Assembly: GCA_905193725.1 (NCBI GenBank)
Contig: CAJJPW010000012.1
Coordinates: 1-20,894 of the forward strand
DNA length: 20,894 nt
Direction of reading: 5' to 3'
Origin: an uncultured Eubacteriales bacterium
Lineage (GTDB): Bacteria; Bacillota; Clostridia; Christensenellales; Christensenellaceae
Under the pieces are notes generated by a model. That model had not been told where the DNA came from. It was given only the letters and a program-made list of their open reading frames with translations, and did not search any database. The position numbers and the translations under genes are program-made. This document shows positions 13,920 to 20,894 of the stretch, piece after piece. Each line of letters begins with the position of its first letter. The first letter of the stretch is position 1.

Positions 13920-14291
13920 ATGGAACCAAATGATTTACGAGAATTTGTATTGCAGGCACAGAGGATTTTAGAGGAGAAAAAGGTGAGGAAGCGTAAAAGC
14001 CTCTATGTTGGCGCGTTAGAGCGGGAGATTGAGATCGAGTCCCTGACGGAAGAGGAGATTGAAGAGTGGGTGAACTTTACAGATAGGAAAAGGAGAAACC
14101 TGTACCTATGCTATCTGGGAAGCCCCAGCCTGCGGGAACTTGCAGCAGAGCTGGTAAAACTGGGGCAGATCGAGGACTACGTGGAAGTGGTGAACATTTT
14201 AGAGCCCAAAGACAAAGCAATGCTCTTTAAAAACATCTTAGAGCTCAGCGGTATTTTGGGAAAATCCACTATACGAGAGGTGGAAGCATAA
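13920..14291 (+). CDS. Phage XkdN-like tail assembly chaperone
   Basis: The 123-residue acidic, helical protein has IEIESLTEEEIEEWVNFT in the middle, then SLRELAAELVKLGQIEDYVEVVNILEPKDKAMLFKNILELSGI at the end. That last pattern (AAELVKLG, then V-x-x-x-L, then a closing I-L-x-L-S-G-[FI]) is what I know from XkdN/phage tail assembly chaperones of Gram-positive siphophages and myophages, which coat the tape measure protein during tail assembly. Its position just upstream of a gene with a tape-measure C-terminus agrees. No capsid, portal, sheath, tube, baseplate, lysis or integrase gene is present in the window, so this is a remnant or a co-opted piece rather than a prophage. The ribosome binding site AGTGGGG is weak. 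Confidence 0.6.
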   Translation: MEPNDLREFVLQAQRILEEKKVRKRKSLYVGALEREIEIESLTEEEIEEWVNFTDRKRRNLYLCYLGSPSLRELAAELVKLGQIEDYVEVVNILEPKDKAMLFKNILELSGILGKSTIREVEA

Positions 14292-14554
14292 TGGATAAAT
14301 AGCCAGAAGCTCCAGCGCCTACTATTATGGGCTGATTGTTGAAATGACAAAGACCGGGCGGTGAAATAGCAACAGAGCTCATTCCAAAGCGGCCATAGGC
14401 TAATTGGCCAAGAAGCCATTGCTAAGAAGAATAGGCCTAGGCTAGATGTTCCACCGAATAGGACGCGGGGTTTTGGCAGCACCATTTGCAAGCAAATGAG
14501 GAGAGCAGGAAAGAAAACAGCTGCTCTCCTCCAAAAAAAGGAAGGGGAAAGACA
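14292..14554 (+). other. Decayed spacer between the tail chaperone and tape-measure-like genes
   Basis: Phage tail chaperone genes are often extended here by a frameshifted second frame. Instead there are only short open stretches, such as a 20-codon run reading ARSSSAYYYGLIVEMTKTGR (from 14302) without a start. ATG 14291 overlaps the chaperone stop (TAATG) but reads only MDK before a stop. A perfect 11-bp hairpin, GAGGAGAGCAG (14498-14508) with CTGCTCTCCTC (14521-14531), ends about 9 bases before the next gene's ribosome binding site and has no T-run on this strand. ATTTGCAAGCAAAT (14484-14497) is a second perfect palindrome beside it. Confidence 0.5.
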
Positions 14555-16168
14555 ATGAGAGATCTAACAAATAAGGAGATAAGAAAAAAGCTGGACACTT
14601 TGGAAGGCAGCGTAGAGGGCTTAGCTAAAGACGTTGGAAAAGTGAATAAGCAGCAGACAAAAATCGATAAAAAGATGCTGAACTCGGTGACGGATTGGGT
14701 TACGGATGTGGATTTCACCCCAGGGCCGACAGATGTGATCGATTTGGCCTTACAAGTAGCGAATGCGATTGATGAAGGGGCAGATGTATGGGAATATGTG
14801 AAAATTGGATTACAGTTTATAGGGTCATATATGGGGGCTGATTTGCTGGTAGCACTAGTAAAGTACATTGGTAGAGAAGATTTTGAAAAAATTGAAGAAA
14901 TCAATACTAATATAGAGGAATTTAAAGAAAATGTACAATTCTATGAAGAAGCCTTTAGCGAGCCGCAGATATATTATGGGTCACATATTGATATTAGCTT
15001 GGAGGGGAATAACAACGATTATGAGGTAGTGAACGAACAAGATTATCTGCTTATGGGATATTATAGCGGTGCGACGTTTGGACCTGCCATTGAATATGCC
15101 AATAGTCAAGTATTGGAATATGAAGACAAGCTTCCAAGAGAAATGGCAGAGTTAAAAGAAATGAGGGAAGATTCTTTAGAAAAAGTTAAAAAATTTGCTG
15201 AATTGGTATATGAACAGATGCTCGTTTATATTGATATTAATAATCCTAAAAATAAAACTCAAACGATTGAAATAGATGGGGAAATAATAGAAAGACAAAA
15301 GTTTTCAGATCAAGAGATTGCTGCTATTAAAGAAAATCAAGATGGGATTATAGAACTCATTCAAGAAGGAATTTTTGATAGCGATACAGCACAGGCGTTT
15401 ATTGATTCAGAGATATGGGATACCATTGAAGAAAAATATGGGGTGAACGTTAACTTATTTCAAGCGTTTTCTCTAATTGATAGTTATGCATATCAAAAAG
15501 CGCAAACAGATTATCTGGGAAGGCCAACGAAGGAGCTGTTACAATTTGCAGCCCAGGAATCTGTATTTGGAGTAGATATGCTTGAATCTCGTACAATAAT
15601 GGATCTATGGGATGATTGGGATCTTCAATTAGAATTGGTACAAAACATACAAAAAGAGATCGATTATTGGAAAAATGAAAGCTATACGCTTATGCAGCAA
15701 CGAGATAGCATGGACTGGATACCGAAATTATGGAAAGATTTTAAAGCTGAAAATGGACATTTAGATCCTAATTTATTGAATACTGGAGTAGAATTATACA
15801 GTAGAAACAATACAAAAACAAAAACATGGTACGACTCCTTTAAAGAATACGGCGGCTTCGCCCCTTCCTATGGACACATGGCGCTAGGAAGCCAATATGC
15901 TCCAGGGGGTTTTATGGAGGTAGGAGAACACGGGCCGGAAATTGCCTATATTCCAGAAGGAGCGAAGGTATTTACCAACTCGTATAGTAAACAGTTGGCG
16001 CAAGAAGCTATGCGGTGGATAAAAGAGGAATATAAAAAAAACCAACTGAAAGAAACGGAAAACCAAAACGGTAAGCCCTTAATGCGAGAAGACCTGGATG
16101 AAATTGCAGATTATGTGATCGAAAAATTAGTGCGCGAACTGGAGGCAACAATATTTAATATGCCCTGA
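14555..16168 (+). CDS. Protein with a phage tape-measure C-terminus and an unrecognised remainder
   Basis: The 537-residue protein starts at ATG 14555, chosen because GGAAGGGG lies 7 bases upstream; an in-frame TTG 69 bases earlier lacks a site. Residues 1-45 are charged and coiled-coil-like. About 55-115 hold DVDFTPGPTDVIDLALQVANAIDEGADV and a hydrophobic stretch (IGLQFIGSYMGADLLVALVKYI). A long acidic, helical middle follows that I do not recognise. The end, from about residue 430, reads GHMALGSQYAPGGFMEVGEH then GPEIAYIPEGAKVFTNSYSK, the typical C-terminal signature of phage tail tape measure proteins (GG-x-x-x-VGE-x-GPE). At 537 residues it is short for a tape measure. Codons in 14900-15830 are visibly more AT-rich than at both ends, suggesting a mosaic. 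It may be a deletion remnant, a tail-derived effector carrier or a domesticated gene. Confidence 0.6.
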   Translation: MRDLTNKEIRKKLDTLEGSVEGLAKDVGKVNKQQTKIDKKMLNSVTDWVTDVDFTPGPTDVIDLALQVANAIDEGADVWEYVKIGLQFIGSYMGADLLVALVKYIGREDFEKIEEINTNIEEFKENVQFYEEAFSEPQIYYGSHIDISLEGNNNDYEVVNEQDYLLMGYYSGATFGPAIEYANSQVLEYEDKLPREMAELKEMREDSLEKVKKFAELVYEQMLVYIDINNPKNKTQTIEIDGEIIERQKFSDQEIAAIKENQDGIIELIQEGIFDSDTAQAFIDSEIWDTIEEKYGVNVNLFQAFSLIDSYAYQKAQTDYLGRPTKELLQFAAQESVFGVDMLESRTIMDLWDDWDLQLELVQNIQKEIDYWKNESYTLMQQRDSMDWIPKLWKDFKAENGHLDPNLLNTGVELYSRNNTKTKTWYDSFKEYGGFAPSYGHMALGSQYAPGGFMEVGEHGPEIAYIPEGAKVFTNSYSKQLAQEAMRWIKEEYKKNQLKETENQNGKPLMREDLDEIADYVIEKLVRELEATIFNMP

Positions 16169-16252
16169 TCGACAAAAATAGATGAAGTTCGCTGTGGACT
16201 GAAGTGGGAAAATATGGGATAATGGGGAAAAAGGGAAAGGGGAAAGATTTGG

Positions 16253-17413
16253 ATGAAACGGATGATAGGGATCATACTAGTGTGTGCATGTTTGATAGGG
16301 CTGATAGGGTGCACTGGGGAACCAGAAAATAGGCCATATGACAAAGAGCCCAAAACAGGAGGGGCAACCTTGGCGGATTTTGGGTTGTACGAAAATGGCC
16401 AGTTGAACGATCATGTGGATTTAACGGGTTCAGCAATTAGAGGGGCATTATATATCCGATATGAGGGCCCATTAGATGCGGAGAATTTAGCGTATCAAAC
16501 CTGGAGAGGAATTCAGTTAACAGACAGTATAGAGAAGGTGGCAGAGGCATATAAAGATTGGGGAATGCCAGATCAAAGCGATCCAAAGGCTGGCAATATA
16601 ACAGACATGAATGAACTGTTAGAATTGATTAGGCAAACGGCGGACTTAGAAATATTTCATGCCAGTTTAGAATATGCCTGGTATTGCAAGCCGGGGACCT
16701 GTGAGTTTACCAGGGAGCCGAAAACAGAAAATGATGTGGAATATACGATCAATTTTTCATTCGGTAAGGGAGCGGGCGACGAGATAGTATTAACTCACAT
16801 TAGACTTACTCGTTCGGGAGAGCATCCTGAGATAAAAAAAGAGATAGAAACAAATCAGGAGCCCGCCCAATACCAGGGGGAAATACTGGAGAATATGTCA
16901 GAAGAAGAGTTTGGGCTGTACCGGGGAAGTGAACCAGCAGAGACGGCAACGGCAACAGAGCAAAATCCATACGCGGAATATCAGATAGACAAACGTGATA
17001 AATACAATACGCTGCGGGGTATAGAATATCTGAGCAGTGTGGAAGAGCTCTGTGAGGCCTATGGGGAGTTTCATCTTACGAGGGTGAGCTATGCAAGGAA
17101 GGTAGAATCCTTACCCAAAGAGCAATGGGAAGGACTGACACTAGATGAATTTGCCAAACAGAATCCAGATTTGATAAAAGGATCGCTCACTTTAGAATTT
17201 GGGATGCAGAAGCAGGGAGATACCTGGAGTGTATGCACGAGAGATAGGCGCACGCAAAAAGAGCCGGTGGAGGATGTGACGGAATACTGGATGGATGTGA
17301 CCACAGAAAATGGCAAAGTGAAAGAGATTTTTTTACGGTCTTTTTATCTAGGAGAGAGGGACCTAGACGCCCTGTACGCCCAGATACAGGAGGAGAGAGG
17401 ATTCGGTAAGTAA
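16253..17413 (+). CDS. Secreted lipoprotein with two tandem RGI/AYG-type domains (copy 1)
   Basis: This 386-residue protein begins with a lipoprotein signal peptide (MKRMIGIILVCACLIGLIGC), lipobox L-I-G-C with C20 as the lipidated residue, so it should be anchored on the outer face of the membrane. The mature part contains a repeat. TWRGIQLTDSIEKVAEAYKDW in the first half matches TLRGIEYLSSVEELCEAYGEF in the second, and FGLY-plus-charged segments precede both. RGI-x-x-x-DS-x-E-x-V-x-x-AYG recalls the BLIP/SmpA-like fold of many Firmicutes lipoproteins, but the function is unknown. It lies 84 bases after the tape-measure-like gene with no promoter seen between. A hairpin terminator follows. 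Confidence 0.82.
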   Translation: MKRMIGIILVCACLIGLIGCTGEPENRPYDKEPKTGGATLADFGLYENGQLNDHVDLTGSAIRGALYIRYEGPLDAENLAYQTWRGIQLTDSIEKVAEAYKDWGMPDQSDPKAGNITDMNELLELIRQTADLEIFHASLEYAWYCKPGTCEFTREPKTENDVEYTINFSFGKGAGDEIVLTHIRLTRSGEHPEIKKEIETNQEPAQYQGEILENMSEEEFGLYRGSEPAETATATEQNPYAEYQIDKRDKYNTLRGIEYLSSVEELCEAYGEFHLTRVSYARKVESLPKEQWEGLTLDEFAKQNPDLIKGSLTLEFGMQKQGDTWSVCTRDRRTQKEPVEDVTEYWMDVTTENGKVKEIFLRSFYLGERDLDALYAQIQEERGFGK

Positions 17414-17431
17414 TTAAAATAGTAGTGAGGG

Positions 17432-17455
17432 AGCAGCTTTGGAGCTGCTTCTTTT
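17432..17455 (+). terminator. Terminator of lipoprotein copy 1
   Basis: AGCAGCT (17432-17438), loop TTGG, and AGCTGCT (17443-17449) are followed by TCTTTT. The same element, identical over more than 30 bases, follows lipoprotein copy 2. Confidence 0.8.
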
Positions 17456-17477
17456 GCTAAGGGGAGAGGAAGAGGTT

Positions 17478-17578
17478 TACACCTAATGAGATGTAATATA
17501 GAATGATGAGAATACATCAGATAAGATGTAAATCAGGTGTAAAGGAAAATCGCCTGTACCGTACATCTAAAAGATATA
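17478..17578. repeat. Three copies of an 18-bp imperfect palindrome between the lipoprotein genes
   Basis: Copies are TACACCTAATGAGATGTA (17478-17495), TACATCAGATAAGATGTA (17513-17530, perfect 6-bp arms) and TACATCTAAAAGATATA (17562-17578, one base short). A half-site ending in GGTGTA lies at 17536-17541. These belong to the same family as the array at 19005-19519. The third overlaps the most likely -10 region before lipoprotein copy 2, so regulation of that gene is possible. Confidence 0.7.
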
Positions 17579-17689
17579 GAGTAAAAATACTGGATGAAAT
17601 AGTTTTTGTGTCGAAATAAACCGAATTTGCAATGGACGAAAGTGGGAAAACATGGGATAATGGGAAAAAAGGAAAAGGGAAAGATTTGG

Positions 17690-18883
17690 ATGGGGAAACG
17701 GATTATAGGGATCATCATACTAGTATGTGCATGTCTAATAGGGGTGATAGGGTGCACTGGGGAGCCAGAAAATAGGCCGTATGATAAAGAACCCAAAACA
17801 GGAGGGGCAACTTTAGCGGATTTTGGCCTCTATAAAGATGGCAAGCTAGATAAGCACATCGATTTGGAAGGAGAGCCTAGTTTGGCCAGAGTTTATATAA
17901 AGTATACAAGCTACTTTGACACGGAAAACTTGGCTTATGAAACCTGGCGAGGAATTAAACTACAAGATAGCTTGGAGCAAATGCTGGAAGCATATGAAGG
18001 CTGGGGAATGCCAGATGAGGTATCTTTTAGTGGATTTTCAGAGCCTATTGAAAACTTGGATCAAATGAAGGAATTAGCAGGTCCAAATTGGAGTGGGGCG
18101 TTAGGCAGCTGTTATATCGGATATACCTGGTATTGCAAGCCGGGAACTTGTGAATTTACTCGAGAGCCAGTGTCCGAAGAAGATGTAAGATATTCTGTAG
18201 ATTTTCAGTTTGATGATCAATATGGGAAGATGATATTAGAGTGTATAGATATGTGGCGTTTTGGAGCGCATCCTGAGGAAAAAGAAGAAGACGTACTTCA
18301 GGAACAAACAACAAAGCAGCCTTCAAAATATCAGGGAGAGATACTGGAGAATATATCAGAACAAGAATTTGGCATATATAGGGGAAGTGAACCAGTGTAT
18401 ACGGATACGGCAACGGAAAAATACCCCATAGTTGAGAGTAGAATATACGGTATGAATAGTTCTTACCAAGATTGTACTACTCTGCGAGGAATAGGATTTC
18501 TAAGCAAGATGGAAGAATTATGTGAGGCCTATGGGGATTTCACAATATCGAGTATAAATTTTTACAGCAGACCAATATCCGAAGAGCAATGGAAAGGAAA
18601 AACGTTGGAAGAATTTGCAAAAACCAATCGGGACATACTGAAAATAGATGGATATATTGACTTAGGAGTTCAAAAACAGGGGAATACTTGGAGTGTATGC
18701 ACTCGAGATAGATCTAAGGATGAAAAACCAGTTGAAGATGTGACAGAATACTGGCTGAAGATTGAAATAAGGGGAGATACTGTTAGTAGTATAGATATAC
18801 AAAGCTATTATCTAGGGGAGAGAGACTTAGATGCTCTCTACGCTCAGATACAGGAGGAGAGAGGATTAAGGGTAAGTAATTAA
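17690..18883 (+). CDS. Secreted lipoprotein with two tandem RGI/AYG-type domains (copy 2)
   Basis: This 397-residue paralogue of the preceding lipoprotein has signal MGKRIIGIIILVCACLIGVIGC with lipobox V-I-G-C (C22), followed by CTGEPENRPYDKEPKTGGAT, shared with copy 1. The two-domain repeat is again visible: TWRGIKLQDSLEQMLEAYEGW and TLRGIGFLSKMEELCEAYGDF. The N-terminus and the C-terminal SYYLGERDLDALYAQIQEER are nearly identical to copy 1; the middle has diverged by substitutions and small indels, suggesting selection for variety or relaxed constraint. ATG 17690 is chosen because it aligns with the copy 1 start; an earlier in-frame GTG at 17606 would add 28 residues before the signal peptide. 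Function is unknown. Confidence 0.82.
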   Translation: MGKRIIGIIILVCACLIGVIGCTGEPENRPYDKEPKTGGATLADFGLYKDGKLDKHIDLEGEPSLARVYIKYTSYFDTENLAYETWRGIKLQDSLEQMLEAYEGWGMPDEVSFSGFSEPIENLDQMKELAGPNWSGALGSCYIGYTWYCKPGTCEFTREPVSEEDVRYSVDFQFDDQYGKMILECIDMWRFGAHPEEKEEDVLQEQTTKQPSKYQGEILENISEQEFGIYRGSEPVYTDTATEKYPIVESRIYGMNSSYQDCTTLRGIGFLSKMEELCEAYGDFTISSINFYSRPISEEQWKGKTLEEFAKTNRDILKIDGYIDLGVQKQGNTWSVCTRDRSKDEKPVEDVTEYWLKIEIRGDTVSSIDIQSYYLGERDLDALYAQIQEERGLRVSN

Positions 18884-18898
18884 AGTAAGTAGTGAGGG

Positions 18899-18922
18899 AG
18901 CAGCTTTGGAGCTGCTTCTTTT
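18899..18922 (+). terminator. Terminator of lipoprotein copy 2
   Basis: AGCAGCT (18899-18905), loop TTGG, and AGCTGCT (18910-18916) are followed by TCTTTT. It is a duplicate of the terminator at 17432-17455. Confidence 0.8.
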
Positions 18923-19004
18923 GCTATGAGAAAAAATTGAATGGAGAAAAGGATGTGTGCCACTTAGATGAGGAAAGTGATTCTATAAAATAAACGCGTG
19001 AGGA

Positions 19005-19519
19005 AATATCTAAAATGATGTAAAAAAAGGGGGCAGTCAACCCTTTGGAAGCGATAAAACGAAATACGCTTAATTTGGAAAACATGATGTTGAACTATTT
19101 ACACTAAATTAAGTGTAAAAAATACAAGAAGGAGGGTGCCGGGACTTTACAAAAAACACTTAAAATGATATAAAAAGGCGATATCTTTGAATAAGTGCAT
19201 GTGATAAAGAGAAATGCCAACTAATAAGGATAAATGGTAGAGCAATTTCTGTGGGCATAAAATACATTGTATTAGGTGTATTTAGGGGTGGCAAAACGAT
19301 AGGATTATACACTTGATATAGTGTAAAAATCTTTTGACTAAAGAAAAGTAAACACCGAATTAGGTGTAGAATATATGTTTTACATCTAATAAGGAGTAAA
19401 ATATCCCAATGCTAGTTTTGCTCTTGTTAGATTTATCATAGGTTTAGTTGATATCTAATATAGTGTATTTTGAAACATAAAAAAGGTGAGAACACTTTGT
19501 ATACATCTAATATGGTGTA
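19005..19519. repeat. Dispersed array of an 18-bp imperfect palindrome (about nine copies)
   Basis: Copies start at 19005, 19100, 19155, 19263, 19308, 19351, 19381, 19450 and 19502, each 18 bases; a degenerate copy lies at 19216-19233. The best palindromes are TACACTTGATATAGTGTA (19308) and TACACTAAATTAAGTGTA (19100, with arms extending to 8 bp). With the inter-lipoprotein copies the consensus is TACAYCTAATATGGTGTA. Positions 2, 4 and 9 are A in every full-length copy, 17-18 are TA in every copy, and many are followed by A-runs. The off-centre TAAT gives all copies the same orientation. Centre-to-centre spacing is irregular (about 30-110 bases). No gene is present in 18884-19750. The rest of that stretch (18923-19004 and 19520-19666) shows nothing I can name. 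Confidence 0.75.
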
Positions 19520-19666
19520 GATTGTTGAACAGAACCTCGCTTCTCTAAATGGCAAATAAATATTCTAATCAGACAATCTTGTGCCTTACTTGATTCAAGC
19601 GGATTAGCAAAAAGGAAAAATAATGGGCTTATTGGATGCATTTTATTTCTTAGGGAGAGATATCTC

Positions 19667-19694
19667 TTGACAGATCAAATGACTCTGCTACAAT
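19667..19694 (+). promoter_or_regulatory. Promoter of ddh
   Basis: TTGACA (19667-19672) and TACAAT (19689-19694) are separated by 16 bases, giving a start near 19701 and a leader of about 50 bases. No lysine-riboswitch-like structure fits in that leader, and none of the palindromic repeats overlaps the promoter. Confidence 0.8.
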
Positions 19695-19750
19695 GAAAAG
19701 TATCAAAAATGATGGGAAAAATGATAGATTTTTTGTTATGGAGGCAAAAG

Positions 19751-20743
19751 ATGGATAGAAAAATTAGAGTAGGAATTGTTGGATACGGCAATTTGGGAAA
19801 AGCATGTGAATACAGTATCGCCCAAAATGACGATATCGAGCTTTGTGCAGTATTTACCAGAAGAGATCCTAAAGATCTAAACATATTTACCAAGACGGCC
19901 AAAAAAGAGCCCATTGAGAACTTAAAACAGTATCAGGGTAAGATTGATGTGATGATTTTATGCGGCGGATCAGCTACCGATTTGCCGGCACAAGGGCCGG
20001 AGATCGCCAAGCTGTTCTGCACGGTAGACAGCTTCGATACCCACGCTAAAATTCCAGAATACTTTGAGGCGGTGGACAAGTCCTTAAGGCAGGCAGGCCA
20101 TGTGGGTGCCATTTCCATCGGCTGGGATCCGGGAATGTTTTCGCTCAACCGCATGATTGCCAGCGCCATTTTGCCAGATGGACAGGATTATACTTTTTGG
20201 GGCAAGGGCGTCAGCCAGGGGCATTCGGATGCCATTCGCCGCGTAAAAGGCGTAAAAGACGGCAAACAATATACCATCCCGGTGGAATCCGTGATGGAAG
20301 AAATCCGCCAGGGCTCCACCAAGGACTACACCACCCGCCAAAAACATCTGCGCGAGTGTTTTGTTGTCCTGGAAGATGGGGCGGACGCAGCGCAGGTTAC
20401 CCACGATATCGTTACCATGCCCAATTATTTTGATGAATACGATACCACAGTACATTTTATTTCCGAAGAGGAACTGAAACGTGACCACAGCGGAATTCCG
20501 CACGGTGGATTTGTAATCCGCACAGGCAAGACTGGCTGGAACGATGAGAATAGCCATGTGATCGAATATAGCCTGAAACTGGATTCCAATCCGGAATTTA
20601 CTTCTTCTGTAATCATTGCATATGCAAGAGCTGCATACCGCATGAACCAGGAAGGACAGAATGGCTGCAAGACGGTATTTGATGTAGCACCTGCTTACTT
20701 AAGCGCTCTGAGCGGAGAAGAATTAAGAAAACATCTGTTATAA
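19751..20743 (+). CDS. ddh: meso-Diaminopimelate dehydrogenase
   Basis: This 330-residue protein matches the Ddh family in length and order. It has an NADP-binding Rossmann motif VGYGNLGKA (about 8-18), CAVFTRRDP after strand 2, a DVMILCGGSATDLP loop, DSFDTHAKIPEYF, and SIGWDPGMFSLNRM with GKGVSQGHSDAIRRVKGV, the substrate-binding heart of the enzyme. It converts tetrahydrodipicolinate directly to meso-diaminopimelate with NADPH and ammonia, for lysine and peptidoglycan synthesis. ATG 19751 is chosen because GGAGG lies 6 bases upstream; an in-frame TTG 42 bases earlier has no such site. It is monocistronic, with its own promoter and terminator, and shows no sign of belonging to the accessory cluster before it. 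Confidence 0.95.
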   Translation: MDRKIRVGIVGYGNLGKACEYSIAQNDDIELCAVFTRRDPKDLNIFTKTAKKEPIENLKQYQGKIDVMILCGGSATDLPAQGPEIAKLFCTVDSFDTHAKIPEYFEAVDKSLRQAGHVGAISIGWDPGMFSLNRMIASAILPDGQDYTFWGKGVSQGHSDAIRRVKGVKDGKQYTIPVESVMEEIRQGSTKDYTTRQKHLRECFVVLEDGADAAQVTHDIVTMPNYFDEYDTTVHFISEEELKRDHSGIPHGGFVIRTGKTGWNDENSHVIEYSLKLDSNPEFTSSVIIAYARAAYRMNQEGQNGCKTVFDVAPAYLSALSGEELRKHLL

Positions 20744-20776
20744 TTACTTTATAACAGAAATATTACAGAATTTATA

Positions 20777-20818
20777 AAAGGACAGTTCTTTCACATTGTG
20801 TGGGGCTGTTCTTTTTTT
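20777..20818 (+). terminator. Intrinsic terminator of ddh
   Basis: AAAGGACAG (20777-20785) pairs with CTGTTCTTT (20806-20814) with one G-U pair. A run of seven T (20812-20818) overlaps the end of the stem. The remaining 76 bases of the window are AT-rich with no feature I can support. Confidence 0.82.
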
Positions 20819-20894
20819 ATGGAAAATACCTTTGAAAACATTGCTTTTAAAGAGAAAATAATACGAAAATATTGTGAAAACTTTACAGAGTTTT

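Larger units (their letters stand above)
16200..18922 (+). repeat. Tandem duplication of a lipoprotein gene module
   Basis: Unit 1 (about 16200-17455) and unit 2 (about 17640-18922) each contain the same GGGATAATGGGG-type leader, ribosome binding region, lipoprotein gene and terminator. Similarity is highest at the 5' end (about the first 200 bases) and over the last 100 bases including the terminator. The units are separated by 184 bases carrying three palindromic repeats that are absent upstream of unit 1. Confidence 0.8.

Noticed and set aside
13594..13959. 121-codon minus-strand frame in the leader of the tail chaperone gene, with hydrophobic and Phe/Leu-rich product
   Set aside because: The frame exists because the plus strand is purine-rich, so the minus strand encodes mainly Phe/Leu/Pro/Ser. 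It overlaps the promoter-leader on the other strand and has no start signal.
14486..14554. Upstream TTG start of the tape-measure-like gene
   Set aside because: The extension is encoded by the hairpin and ribosome binding region, and ATG 14555 has a well-spaced GGAAGGGG.
13541..16168. Complete prophage
   Set aside because: Only two tail-type genes are recognisable; no integrase, repressor, capsid, baseplate or lysis gene and no att-like direct repeats were found in the window.
17606..17689. Upstream GTG start of lipoprotein copy 2
   Set aside because: It would put 28 residues before a complete signal peptide; copy 1 has a stop-interrupted equivalent region and starts at the matching ATG.
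19005..19519. CRISPR array
   Set aside because: Repeats are only 18 bases, imperfect, irregularly spaced (30-110 bases), and there are no cas genes.
19520..19750. Lysine riboswitch ahead of ddh
   Set aside because: The leader from the predicted start to the gene is only about 50 bases, far shorter than a lysine riboswitch, and no terminator is present.
20084..20557. 157-codon minus-strand frame opposite ddh
   Set aside because: Antisense to a fully conserved enzyme gene; the product resembles no family and mirrors ddh codon structure.

Overview
The window reads as chromosomal DNA of an anaerobic, low-to-moderate GC Gram-positive bacterium, most likely a member of Bacillota class Clostridia. 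Support for this: strong AGGAGG-type ribosome binding sites, frequent TTG/GTG starts, a rubrerythrin, a MepRA-like MarR/MATE pair, a YtrA-type GntR/ABC operon, a RelQ-type alarmone synthetase, meso-diaminopimelate dehydrogenase and lipobox lipoproteins. I would not name a genus.

Layout. 1-1111: end of a sugar-phosphate-isomerase-like gene overlapping a Gfo/Idh/MocA oxidoreductase (sugar or inositol-type catabolism). 1112-1481: two strong hairpins, then a consensus promoter driving an FmdE-like zinc-ribbon protein and a SAM methyltransferase (1482-2827), closed by a bidirectional terminator. 2999-4924: promoter, palindromic operator, MarR regulator and MATE exporter overlapping by ATGA. 5044-6213: a two-helix potassium channel followed by a RelQ-like (p)ppGpp synthetase. 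6468-8376: promoter/operator, GntR regulator, ABC ATPase and ABC permease. 8519-10932: a CtpE-like P-type cation ATPase. 11107-11364: an unrecognised coding fragment. 11381-12553 (minus strand): deoC and an XRE-type regulator. 12877-13422: rubrerythrin.

13541-18922 is the accessory part. A promoter reads into a short leader that ends in an intrinsic terminator with a competing pairing. After it come a phage XkdN-like tail assembly chaperone, a decayed spacer, a 537-residue protein whose C-terminus is that of a phage tape measure protein although the rest is not recognisable as one, and two tandemly duplicated lipoprotein genes, each with its own copy of the same terminator. Around the second lipoprotein gene (17478-17578 and 19005-19519) sits a dispersed array of about a dozen copies of an 18-bp imperfect palindrome, consensus TACAYCTAATATGGTGTA. 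No gene or known element in the window explains it. I regard this array, with the tail-derived/lipoprotein cluster next to it, as the most unusual content.

19667-20818: a solitary, well-formed ddh (diaminopimelate dehydrogenase) transcription unit with promoter and terminator.
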